Source: Bugula neritina
Lineage: Eukaryota > Bryozoa > Gymnolaemata > Cheilostomatida > Bugulidae
Length of the DNA stretch: 60,000 nucleotides
Assembly: GCA_964035545.1 (NCBI GenBank)
Contig: OZ037766.1
Coordinates: 11,233,722-11,293,721, forward strand
Reading direction: 5' to 3'
A program made the position numbers and the translations under genes. Every line of letters begins with the position of its first letter. Positions within the stretch are counted from its first letter, which is position 1. Below, piece after piece: positions 12,601-32,500 of the stretch. The notes under the pieces were generated by a model, which was given only the letters and a program-made list of their open reading frames with translations, was not told where the DNA came from and searched no databases.

Positions 12601-14539
12601 TAGCTTGATCTGTGGTGAACATGATCATGTTTCCAGAGTACGAGAACCCTACAGATCTTACAGACGTTTCTGTGTCAAATGTCTCAATGCACTTCCCTGC
12701 AAAATTGTAGACATTAGCTCAATTTAATTTGATTTTAACAAGCATACCGTGTAAAATTTCATCTGGTATCAATTGAACAAGTTTGCACATAAAACGAAAC
12801 ATAAACACTTGAGCAAAGTTGCAAATATTAATAAACTTTCTATTGTTATGTTTTGGTTGAATCTTGACAAGAAAGGTGTATCGATTTTAGTAAATATAAT
12901 AAAAGGTCCAGTTTTTATTACATGCACAAATTCTTCACCTGCTCCATTTTACTAAATAAAATGCAAAAAATAGTTGTAATCACACACACAGTCCATATAA
13001 TTGACATTGACAAGTAGCTTCATGCAACAGACGAATGAAACTCTCTACTTCTTCAGATAACAGCTTTGTCATTACAAAATAAACTTAAAACAAAGGTAAA
13101 CGTTTTAATTCAAGTTCCTATTAACAATTACATATATACACAAGATATATTGAAAGCTCACCGGTACTGCAATCCCATAGCTTGCATGTATTGTCACCAG
13201 AACCAGACAAAAACTTTGTTGTATCCCCTTAAATATTGCTAAGGAAAAGGAACACTTTTATAAATATTGTTTGATAACAAAAACCTATTATAATACAAAT
13301 ACCATAAGGAGAACAAAAAATAGCTGCTTGCATTATGATCACAGGATGACACAAAAATAGAACCAACATATGAATTCCCACACAATTATCAAAACATATT
13401 TGTCTCATTAATGTTTGTATAGAAACTGAAATTACGTTTAATAAGAAACGCCCAACATGGTGTCCTGCCACTATTAAAAAACTTGCGCATTCAACTTGCA
13501 GCATTGTAAGCTATGATCAGTAGAAAGCTTGCTGAAAGGATACAGTTAACATCTATACTCCACACAGCACCATTGTGACCTTTGAATGTACCGAGTCGTT
13601 CTCCGTTTATGGAGAACCAGACGTTGGGTGCGTGGTCTTTGGCAGCGCTGAACAGCAGATCTCCTTCTCGGTTGTATTTGATTTGTGTAATGGCACGAGT
13701 GTGCCCATGCAGCATTATTGGCTTCTGTAAACAGACAACTCACCAATCAATTGTTTTACACACTGCTTTGAGCTAGTTGTAAATTTAGAGTTGTCTTCCC
13801 ATAAGAGAAAAGTCTAGAGTTACAAACTTAATATCACCAAAATATAAAGTTTACTGAAAGTAATGTACACCTATGCTACAGCTAGTATAATACTATTTTT
13901 CTAGATGAAAATAGAATTAAACTAAACTGTCAGATGGAATATGGAACATTGAAGTTAAATTTGAGCACAGGAGTGATCATTGTTTGCTGACAGTAATTGA
14001 ATTCTCCAAGGTCACATGTTTTCAGTGAAGGTCATATGCAAGTAGCTCTTGAAAATTATTTAAATATGTTGCTGACATAGATAATGTAGGAAACAAAATG
14101 CTATGTATATAAGTGTCTATAGCTTCAGGACTCTTGAGCAAAAAATTAACTTTGGAGAGGAGATAACTTCACTAAGCTTTGTTGCGTTAGAAAAAATATT
14201 TCGTCGAAACTATTATCTGTAGATAACTTTTCTCAGCACATTTTTAATATAAATAACAAAAATAACCAGTCTGTTTAGCTATCATGATTTAATGATTCTT
14301 TTCTATATTAGATAACGTACTCAAATAGAGTGAAATACATTTCAGAGGTTCAAGTTTTCACTGGAGTAATCTTGTAATCTGCCATTCTTATAGTCTCTAT
14401 ACAACTGAACTTGTCACTAATTAACACAACAATTAAGCTGGTCCGGGCATAGACATGAACATCTGATTACTAACATTACCAAAGGTCTAATTATGCTGAT
14501 AATGGCCACTAAACAGCTACATTTAAAATCACTTACCAT
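9638..14539 (-). CDS. EIF3I: Translation initiation factor eIF3 subunit I (WD40), complete
   Basis: Core WD40 beta-propeller subunit of eIF3, which binds the 40S ribosome during translation initiation in the cytoplasm. Minus-strand exons in order: 14537-14539 (ATG only), 13544-13724, 13162-13227, 12547-12696, 11739-11986, 11123-11212, 10112-10278, 9638-9719. Phases agree throughout and give 328 residues (human 325). Recognisable stretches are [18 protein letters not shown] at the N-terminus, [84 protein letters not shown] and the C-terminus SYFDFDFDY. The start methionine is alone at the end of exon 1, directly before the donor GTAAGT. Exon 6 (11123-11212) is flanked by tandem repeats that copy its splice sites. 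The exon 2 donor is GTATCC, chosen because it restores NWDT. Very strong assignment. Confidence 0.95.
11047..11122 (-). repeat. 22-bp tandem repeat carrying the EIF3I exon 6 donor site
   Basis: The plus-strand motif TACTTACATGG recurs every 22 bp, with CTTAC at 11052, 11074, 11096 and 11118. On the gene strand each copy reads CCAT|GTAAGTA, a strong 5' splice site. The copy ending at 11122 is the functional donor at the end of exon 6. The other three lie downstream in the intron. Copies are nearly identical, differing mainly at two or three positions, which suggests recent expansion. Confidence 0.9.
11203..11421 (-). repeat. 42-bp tandem repeat carrying the EIF3I exon 6 acceptor site
   Basis: Five full units of 42 bp plus a partial sixth, with CATCAAACA at 11203, 11245, 11287, 11329, 11371 and 11413. 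On the gene strand each unit contains GTACAG|TTGTTTGATGC, meaning a splice acceptor followed by the first bases of EIF3I exon 6 (codons L-F-D-A). Only the copy next to 11212 continues into real coding sequence. The others read L-F-D-A-D-L-Q-stop. The long ORFs visible here on both strands are by-products of the 42-bp (14-codon) period and are not genes. Confidence 0.92.
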
Positions 14540-16610
14540 ATTTAGATTTCTTGTATCTTCTACACCGGATTCAAACTAGTGCTGTGCTCTCTACAAATAG
14601 TACCATGTAGTTGAATTTTCGGAACATGACCAACAAATTTTGCATCTGCAATAACTTATTTGATGTATGATTGATACTTGGTGAGTTATTTAGCACAGAG
14701 TTAAAAACAATTGAAGGTTTTGCCACCTAGAATTTTGTATGTATTATCAAAGAGTATAACATTTACTGAGTACATCAATTATAGAGATACACTTTTCAAA
14801 CACATTATGCTAGATTAATGATACCTTTGTTGGACACTTTCATAGTCCCATATTATTGTAACATAGATATTTTCAATAATGCTAAATCAGTTCTAACATC
14901 TGGCTTTTGATGAATTGAAAACAACAGATTTAAAGAATTGCAGCTATGCTTGGCTCAAATAATTTTAAAGTTTGATTCTTGATCAAATTTATTTTTAAAT
15001 TTTCAAAACCTAAACAAAGCAAGACTTGGCTATGAGTATATCCCTGAAGGTATTTGTTTGGCTATCATGCAACTTCACTCTAAAAACCTAATAGCTAAAT
15101 AAGATTATTAGCCAATAAGGTTTAGCAGTCCACTACTAACAAAAAGTTAGAGATCGATGATTGGTCAACTATTTTTAAACCGATAATTATTTATATTAAA
15201 TGATTATGAGTGATAACAATGATGACTTAATGCCATTAAATACAGTTGCCATTCCGCTTATGCAATACCATTGAAACTACAGTTGATTGCTGAAACTAAG
15301 TTGCAACTATTTTTAAAATAAAATGCTTTTAGGTAATATTTATTTAATCAATTCATTTAAAACTCCAACAGAATTATATGCTAGTAACCCAATTAGGCCA
15401 TCATGGACTTTGACTTGTCTAAATTTCAAAGAATCAATGCCAGAAAATCATTAGCTCCAATTAAATTACTTTTATCAAGTCTGAGAATTTCAACTAAGGT
15501 GACTTTTTTATAACATAATTATTAAAGACAACCAACATAACTTAAGGCATTCCCAGATACCAGTAATTAAGATGGGAACTGAAACTAACCGTCAAGTAAA
15601 AACATGATGATGCACCAATCTCACAATAGATAGTGAACTCAAGAAATTTACAGAAGGCAAACGTTACATAAAAGCATATAACATACTAAAATCAGGCTTT
15701 GAAGGAAAATTATGTTGATGAGAATCCTTATTACAATTTGTATTTATAATTATTCATTATAATTATGACCACAATGCTTTAACCTGAATTGATCAACTTG
15801 ATAATGATGTATATACTTGAAATATATTAGACATTCACATAGTGATGTAGTATCATAGAATAACAGAGCAAGACCTAGTAAGACTGCTAGTTATCAACTT
15901 TAAGTAAGCAGGTATAAGTTAATCACTGAATTTAATTTGAAACCTATTATAATTAGTGTTTATTTACAAATAAATTAGATATTTCACTTATAGATTATAG
16001 TAATCAGATTTAAATATCCCAAGCACTAGCAGTGGCCCTGACTAACTCTAGGGTTGATTAAAGTATAGTCTTAATTATCATGTTAGTGATATGCCTATTA
16101 CAATTACTAGTGCAGACTAAATATAAGTATTAATTACTATTATGACCTAATCATATTCTTGCATTCATATTGATATTGAATTTAAGTCTATCAACAATGT
16201 ATAACATTAAATTTAACTACATTAATATTTGAAGACAGTTCAAATTTTATCCGATTTAACAAGAAGTTAAATTTGAGATAACATTGAATCGTTTTGACAG
16301 TGATACTAATAGTAATAGTAACGGTGATCCGAATTCCCGATAGACTAATCACCATGATTGATAAATTACTGTTAGTCGGTAATTCATCATAATGATAACG
16401 ATAATCATTGTCATTCACTGAGTCATTGCGATAGAGTGTTGACAAAATCAGAATGGCGCTTGTTGCCAATATCAATATCACACTTCTATCGATATTGAAT
16501 TTGATACTATAGTATTAATTACAAATATTTTTATTATTTCATTTTTTATATTTGTCTTATTACTTTTTATTATGTTATCTCAACCTGTTGAGTTTCACAC
16601 CGAGTCAAAC

Positions 16611-16860
16611 CCAGTTTAACTTGGCTTGAGCCCAACTCTCTGAACTTTTAGTATTAGTATTAATAATACTCACCATTAGTGCTTCGAAGTCAAGTTTTGT
16701 TAGTTTTACTTTTAGTTTATACACGAACAGTCCGAGTTTCAGCTACTCAGTCTTATAGCCAAAAACTAACAAAACTTGACTTCGAAGCACTAAGGATGAG
16801 TATTATTAATACTAATACTAAAAGTCCACAGAGTTAGGCTCAAGCCAAGTTAAACTAAGT
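16611..16860. repeat. Inverted repeat, ~100-bp arms, ~53-bp loop
   Basis: Arms at about 16611-16707 and 16761-16860 are reverse complements with only a handful of mismatches. They include the shared segments GTGCTTCGAAGTCAAG and CAGTTTAACTTGGCTTGAG (one mismatch in the second arm). The transcript of either strand would fold into a long hairpin. No ORF and no obvious target duplication, so it may be a non-autonomous foldback element or a decayed MITE. Confidence 0.8.
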
Positions 16861-17580
16861 TTAGTGATAATAAGTATAACTAACATTAACATTAATTGAT
16901 TAAATGATTAATAAAAATAATTATAATAAGAAGCACTGAATTATAAATAATATATTTTCCAGTTTATTGGACCCAAGCCTTAGGTTAATGGTAACAGCAA
17001 CATTAACCAATATGAATAACCATAATGATAATCATAATGATAATATTAACTAATATTTATAAGTATAATATTAATTAATTTTAATTAATAATAATTATAA
17101 TCACAATGGGCATGGCCAATGGGCACAACCATGGAATTGGGGCAATAAAAATAATATGTATACTTGTACTACAGATATTACTAAATAATATTAAAAAATG
17201 CTACATCACAAATGATTAACATTTGCCATTATTATAAGCCTTGCCATTAGCCATTACTTATTTCATATTTGGCATAAGGCTTTCCTAATCCGTGTCAGAT
17301 TGAAAACGTCCGGAAGCAGCATGGGCACAGTTGTAGTGAGCAATAACTACGCGCGAGAGACTATTTTTCTCTGACAAATAATTTTTTTTTGATTTTTTTA
17401 TTATTTTATGTGCATCATAATTTTTAATTTTAAAAAATATTAAATTTCACAGTTTGACTTCGGAAAGGACCAAAGTGTACTAGCCATTAATATAGGACAA
17501 CTCTACTATGTAAAAAAACAAATTTAAAGCTGACATGGATGTTGCAGGAGCTTTTTTGTAGCTTTCAGAAAACCATTGTG

Positions 17581-17613
17581 TATCGAAAGCTTTTTGTGAA
17601 AGCTTTCGCGATA
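17581..17613. repeat. Short hairpin TATCGAAAGCTTT / AAAGCTTTCGCGATA
   Basis: Two arms containing the palindromic core AAAGCTTT are separated by TTGTG, and the outer bases TATCG and CGATA also pair around a two-base bulge. It lies in intergenic DNA with no adjacent gene whose terminator or regulator it could be. Function unknown. Confidence 0.5.
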
Positions 17614-18807
17614 GCTTTTTACTGACAGTTTTTGTCCAATGAGTCAGTGTAGCTCAATTTTCCTCCTGCTAAAGATGCAGGCAATTTATACTTAATTGTC
17701 AAAATAATTGTTAAAGTATGAGTGTGAGTTCAAGTCTATCTTAGGAAATATACTGTTGGCAATAGACAAAAAATAGAGTTGTGGCCTGCTTCTGTGTCCT
17801 CCATCCATTCACTCTTCATTAAGTGAATCACAATACATAGGCATCCGTGCCAAACAGCACCCGTGCAGACGAAGCAACAATTATCAGCTGATACAGCAAC
17901 CATTATCAGCTGTCGCAATGCATAATATTAAAAGTATATGATATAATGAATATGATATATAAGCCATATATCTGTAGCCCTATATTTGCAGTTCAGTCAA
18001 TTTCGGTGTCAAACCACCAATTACGATCTATGCTTTCTTATACATGCATAAAAATATTATATGCAAGCATCTCTGCTAAAAGATTTGTGATTTCTAGACA
18101 TTACAATTGGTATAAATTTATCAGCAATGCTTGGCAGGCCTAACAAACATTAGTTCGATCAATGTAAATTTATCATATGCCTTACTTTACTAGGACAACA
18201 CAAAGAGAATTATAGTTTGGGAACCTATCTTTGAGAAGAAGCAGAAATATTTTTTTAAAAATAATTAGCCAATTTTTCCAATTATAAATGTGATTGATGA
18301 GAATTGAGATGCTATGGAATATCTTATAATTTGAAACACCTCTATATATTAAATTTCACCGCTCATTTGAACCAACAGCATTTAAAAACTTCACTCCTGA
18401 CAGCTACATATTACATCTGCACTGAGATGATGGGAGTTTGGTAATAACCTCAAGCAGTGTTTCACTTCCCAGCTATACCATCATTTCAATTTTGTGCTAA
18501 ATACAAATTGGTAACAAACAGAAGAACAATGTATTTTTAGAATAAAAATACTTAGACTGTAAGAGTAAATTACTAATGAGGTTTTCATATATTATGAATA
18601 AAATTATCTTGCAACATATGCTACTTCTTAGCACTGATGATTTCAGTGAAGATAATAAATAACTAAATAAAATAACCAAATATTCAGGTTGTACAAAAAT
18701 ATAAAATAAAAGAAAATCAACAATACATTTAATACAGCCTTAATTATTGAAATCACGTATAAAAAATCAATAAATTTAGTGTAAAAGTATGAATAAACAA
18801 ATGCATA

Positions 18808-26706
<7,899 letters not shown>

Positions 26707-29589
26707 ATAAGTTTGCCATCGAAAGTTGTATAAGCATGCTAAAAACCTTGCGCCAGCTAATGCATTTCAAAATTCAATAAATTCTTAAAAAAAACTGTTT
26801 TTTTTTATATTTGAATACATTTGCTTCTATAAATTATTGTCATACAAGCCAAAAATAAAATAATAAACACACATTCAAAAAGAATTAAATTAAAATAAGA
26901 TTAACTGCTGTAAGAACTAGAATCTAACAAAGTTAACCATTTTCTCTGTAGCTCCAAAACCCTTGGGTTTCTCGCTTACTGATTCCAGTTTTCTGTTTTT
27001 ATGTATTTCTTCATAATATTTCATATTGCTACTGTAACTATATTGGTTTCGGACCAAAAACCTTCTTGCCATCAAGTACCTTTACATCATTAGAAAGCTC
27101 CCCATTTATCAAACTTGCATACAAATATTGCTTTACGTTAGAAAAGAAAAAAAGTGTCTTTATGTATGGCTTTAGAAATGCAATATGTAAAACTTTTTGA
27201 GGTATTTTATGGTGCACCAAAATACTAAATGCATCAGCATAAAACATTTTAAAGCTCTCTGTTGCAGAGTTGCATTACTTGTATAAAGCACGTTCCAGAT
27301 CAATTTTATAAGAAAAGGGTTTTGAAAATTATTTGCATACTCAAGTGTTAGTGTAAGCTTGCATATACTACTATGGGCAACAATGGTGATTTAAACAATT
27401 ACTTCCTACTAATATTTACTAAGTTTTATAGAAGAAAAAATTGATGATAAACTAATTCTTATAGTCATAGTGATAGTTGTAAATATGTATATACATATCG
27501 ATATTCATATTGAATACTTCTACTGGCATGAGTTTAAGTTGGTAAAATTATTCTTAGGGCAAACAGATAAACAAACATTTAACTAGAATATTAATGATAA
27601 TACAATGTAAACATACTGATATTTATATTGAATTTAATACATTAAAAATAATTAATTATCATTATATTTATAATACTTTTTAAAAATAGTAATACTAATA
27701 CTAATAGTAAATGACTAAATCACTAAATCATTATCAAAATGAAAATGAAAATGTAATACTTATAGTTATACTTATAGTTATAAATTTAAAGACATACTAA
27801 TAAGTAATGGTAATACTAATAGTAATTCAAACTGAGTAATTACTATTAAGTGTAATTAAAAGTTACAGAGGTATTACTATTATAATGATAATCACTATCA
27901 CACTGCTACTGCCACTGGTTCTAAAATACATTACTATGATGTTATCATTCATGTTATCAGAGGACAGCCAAAGGTCAAGGATGCAGTTGACTTTTGGAAA
28001 CATCGTTAGAAGCAGCAGCGAGTTGGGAATGACTAAGTGCAGTTTGTATATACGTATTGTTGTACGATCTCTGTAGCCTTCACCTCAAAGCTTGAGGATC
28101 CTTAGTCTACGCACTTTGTGACCGCCAGATTGGTACTGCTTAAACAATTTTTTGAAACAAAAATAGCGTTAGAACCACTAAAATATGATCCAATTCAGTG
28201 AGAACCGTAAAAGTTCTTAACGACGAGAACCGTAGAGTAATAGTAATTTGAATACTCCCAGCTATAATGTTACCAGATAGTCTATGACCAATCGCAACGA
28301 TGATACCAAAACCAAGTTGTTTTGACAGGTAAAGCCAATGAACTCAAATAGTATCTTTCCAGTTCAGTGAGTAACGCTAAATACTTATAGTGATAGTCAC
28401 TTATACTTAATTTTATAGTAATAGTTTAATACATTTATACTAATTTATACTTTAACACTAATAGGCGCACCAGATAATTATTCTACCCAGATTTGGATAG
28501 GATGTTTCCATGCAAAATGAAAGATTTATTCCTACTTTCAACTATACACTTCACTCTTCAGCCCTAAAAGTGAAAGTCAAAGTTGTATAATTTAATAATA
28601 ATTATAATAATAATATATATTTTTATGTATTACCATTGTAATTTTTAATCGCTTATACTTATGAATATAGTCATAGTTAGAGTAAATTACTTTGGCTGTG
28701 GGTATACTTATAGTCAATGCTATACAGTATACTTATAGTTATACTTGGAGCACAGTGCCTTGGTCTTATAATATGCAGAATTATTATTATTAAATTAATA
28801 TTATTATAGCTAGATATAGTCATTATTATAAATTAAAATAAATCCACTACTTTTAAAGCTAATATGCTAATAATAGCCATAGGAAATGGCAATAACATAT
28901 GCTCAAGAGCAACAATAAAATAAAAATGAATATCAACATCAATATGGCCATGAGTGATGAGTATGACTATGAGTGTTGTAGTTAGTATATGGCAAACTTA
29001 TGGTATAAGTTTGTCATGTACTCATAGTCATATTGATATTTATTTTAAATATAAGTTATACTATATTAAAATAAAAAAAACATTGCCTACAGGCATATGA
29101 TTATGAATATTTACTACTACTAGTTCTACTACTACCACTGGCACTGCTACTGCCACCACTACCACCACCGCCGCCACTACTTTACCCTAGTCTGAATCAT
29201 AACTTTTACATTGAATTTAGTGAGTAGATTTAATCACCACGATGAGTAATGAGTAATGATTGCTCTTTATACTATGAGAAATTACAATGTGCATCTCAAT
29301 AAAATAGACATGGACTCAATTATCTGTTGTTGTGTAATCAACAGTATAAGATATAACGGTGTGTTATTAATAAAGATAATAGATCATAAAATGCGAGAAT
29401 GAAGAGTAAGTAGCATTGCATTGCATTAACAATTGAATTGAATAGCAGTTCAATCTCTTTGAAATTATAGCTTATTGTTTAGTTTAATCTACTTTTTTTG
29501 TAGACAATGCATGTTCGATCTATTGGTATACTGTGAACCACCCGCTCAGATTTGCTAAAAGAGACAGCTCAACATCTATAGGATGGAAG
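26707..29589. other. Divergent intergenic region, SLC49A3 / GGT
   Basis: About 2.9 kb between the SLC49A3 start and the candidate GGT first exon, so it should contain both promoters. It is rich in degenerate tracts of TAATAGTAATAG and TTATACTTATAG type (about 27640-27870, 28380-28450, 28600-28760) and a triplet run of ACT/ACC (about 29105-29180). No gene was supported. Small ORFs (27038-27247, 27885-28076) lack family features. Confidence 0.6.
29105..29180. repeat. Imperfect (ACT/ACC)n triplet microsatellite
   Basis: Runs of TAC, ACC and CCG triplets in TACTACTAG...CCACCACCG order over about 75 bp. Simple sequence in intergenic DNA. Confidence 0.8.
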
Positions 29590-32500
29590 ATGATCAGAGA
29601 CGGATTATTGAAGAAGGTTTGATGATTTTGATTTTCACTACACGACTCTTGTATGCATTGGATTTCACTCTGTAGAAGCACTGAAGTAGTAGATGCAGTA
29701 ATATTTTCCCAAACACTTTGTAGACTCTCTAAACACAGAACATGATAAAAGCAAGATATCCAATAATACTTCTGAAGGCCTCCCAATATCTCCTGCAAAG
29801 GTTAAACTAGATGTAGCAAATGAGTACGTAATTTTGGCTAAAACATAACATATATGTATGTAGCTTTTAACGTACAACTTTTAAAGTATTACGATGGGGC
29901 ACAGTATATCAATTTTATACATTTTGATAATGTGCTTTATGGAAAATTTACCTGCTCTATTGTACATAACATTTTCTACAAAAATAGTTTTTTATTCTAG
30001 TGAAGTAGAGTTCTTCAAAATATTTTTGGTCACAAGGTAAATATTTCAAATACTGTTGTGAGTCTGTAGTCCTAATATTAGCATTGCAAGTAATTTTCTG
30101 TTGCACAAGCTTTTTAAAATATATATTTTTCCAAACATCGCTCTTTTTAGGTTGTTAGAATAGAATTTTCATTATATGAAGGCTAATTTAATGTAGTTTA
30201 AAAATATGTAATGTATTTTGCAAAAGCTTATTTGTTGTTGTGTTTATTTTTTTGTGGTAGCTGAGTAAACGAAAAAATTGTTTAAATTGGTGTTGTAAAC
30301 TTTGTAATGTAACTATGGTCTAGAAATGTTGTAAACTTTATAATATAACTTTGGTCTAGAAATGACGTAAAGAGTATCAGGCTGATAATAGGACTTGGAA
30401 TAGCTCTCAGTGTGTTATCAACTGTTGCTCTTGGAATCGCCTATGGAACTGGGGCCAAAGAGGTGAGGTTTTATATTTTGTTATATTATACTTGTATATT
30501 GTGCAGTGTCTGTGTATATACCAGAAAACATGAATGGTAATTGGAGTTTCTTAAGCTTATAGTTTTATAATAAAGAGGTAAACTCAAAGCTTCATGTTTG
30601 TAGTTGAATTATGAGAATTATATTGTACCTTTTTACAGGGATGTAGTGGCAAACATATTCTAGGCCATACTCTCAGGCCGGGGGTCCAGGGGGCCGCCTA
30701 GGCCCCCGGCGGGGTCCGGGGCAGCGCCCCGGCCGCCGAAGTCTTCAGAGCTCTTCTGATGCAAATTTATGCAATCTAAAGCAATTGTGAATCCTAATTC
30801 TTCTGAAAAAATATGTGTTGAAATGTGCACCTCACTATTATTTTCATACCATACCAGCTACATGACGACTGGGCATTGCTGCAAACTATATAAATATTCA
30901 GTATTGTCCCATACCTGTTGACTGTAATTTTAAATGTAGTCTTACTTAACTGCAGTTAAGTTTGTTCTGACAAGCACCAAGTCCAAAAATTGTACAAAAA
31001 AATTGCTGAAGATCTCAAAAAGATGGAAGGATAGAGGCAGGTAACAAGTGCTCTCCAAATGCAACCTGATTATTTTATTGATAACTAATAGACTGCCGTG
31101 CATAGAAAAAGAATAATAGATCAGAAGAGAGGCAGATTGCAAATCAGAAAATGTGTGTTTGTTATTTATAAAGAGCAATTTGAAAATTTGATAACTCATT
31201 GGCAAGCAGAAATTGGTTAAAAACCTAATTGGAGTTTATTAGAGTATTAGTCTAAACCATAAGGAGATACCATCACACCTTCTAACACACAATAAAGCAC
31301 ACCCCTGAACTTTCACTAGACACATAAAGGAAACATACTCCAAATAAAAAAATTTGACAGGTTTAATATGTGTTAATCTAAAAGATAATTAAATATAAAG
31401 CCAGATGTTAGTTAGTACAATCAAACATAAAAGGTTACTTATGGTGGTGTACAGTTTGCAAAACCTCATTGCATTGATAATTAGCATGCAATAACGCTAG
31501 ATTTTTGAGCAAAATGTGGACATAGTACCTGTAAACCCCAGTGATACATTTTCGTTAACCTCTCCTACACAACTGATACTGTTTCTTGAAGACATTTTGA
31601 TTTTATTTCTGGATTTCATGTTGGTTTTTTTATATTCCATTGCTTATTGACAAAATACAAGTCCACACAAGACGGATAAGGACAACCTTCTAGCTGTCAC
31701 TGCCTAATTGTGCTAGAATAAAAATTTAAAAACCATGTTGTAGATCTTCCTGTTCCTCAGAGCACCTGATTTTCGAGTTTTCAATACTTTTTTTGCAAAG
31801 TTGTAGACAAAAAACTACCCATTTTGGCCAATTTTATCTGAAAAGTTTATTTTTCAAAATCTGCCAAATATCTCAGCAGGAAAGTATGGTATTAGAATAG
31901 AACAAACACTGTCGGAAACTTGAGAAATTTATGCATAGCAAATTTTGATTCTTTCAATAGCCTTCATAGATTTTCTATGTACGGACAATGATGGACAATG
32001 ATAAATCAAACAGACCTGAGAGAAGAACGGCTTTCATAGCTCGTGAACTCAGAAGACTAAATGTAGACATAGCAGCCCTTCAGGAAACTCGCTTAGCTGA
32101 TGAAGGGCAGCTCACGGAAATTGGTGGTGGGTACACTTTTTTCTGGAGAGGGAAACCGGCCGATGAACAGAGAGTTCATGGGGTTGGTTTCGCTATCAAG
32201 AATGAGGTTGTGAGGAAACTCGACCAGCTACCAGTGGGAATCAACGACAGGATGATGACTCTCCAACTAAACCTACGCCGCAACAGGAAAGCAACATTGA
32301 TCTCAGCATATGCACCGACATTGCTTGCTGATCATCAGGAAAAGGAGCAGTTCTACTCCAATCTAGATATGGTTCTATCAGGGATTCCCAAGAGTGCGAA
32401 AATCATGGTCCTTGGAGATTTTAATGCTCGGGTTGGAAAAGATCACCATGTGTGGAAAAAGATAATTGGTAAAGATGGGACTGGGAAGCTAAATAGCAAT

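Larger units (their letters stand above)
14540..18807. other. Intergenic, EIF3I promoter side to SLC49A3 3' end
   Basis: A 4.3-kb AT-rich stretch without supportable genes. Its left end should contain the EIF3I promoter and 5' UTR. It holds the inverted repeat at 16611-16860, simple tracts built on TAATAGTAATAG and ATAATGATAATC (about 16300-16400 and 17010-17100), and a hairpin at 17581-17613. Small ORFs (for example at 16191-16481 and 17736-17918) show no family features. Confidence 0.6.

Noticed and set aside
29520-29877. Minus-strand ORFs of 92 and 70 codons
   Set aside because: No domain, no splice partner; plus-strand use as the GGT first exon is more consistent, though itself weak.
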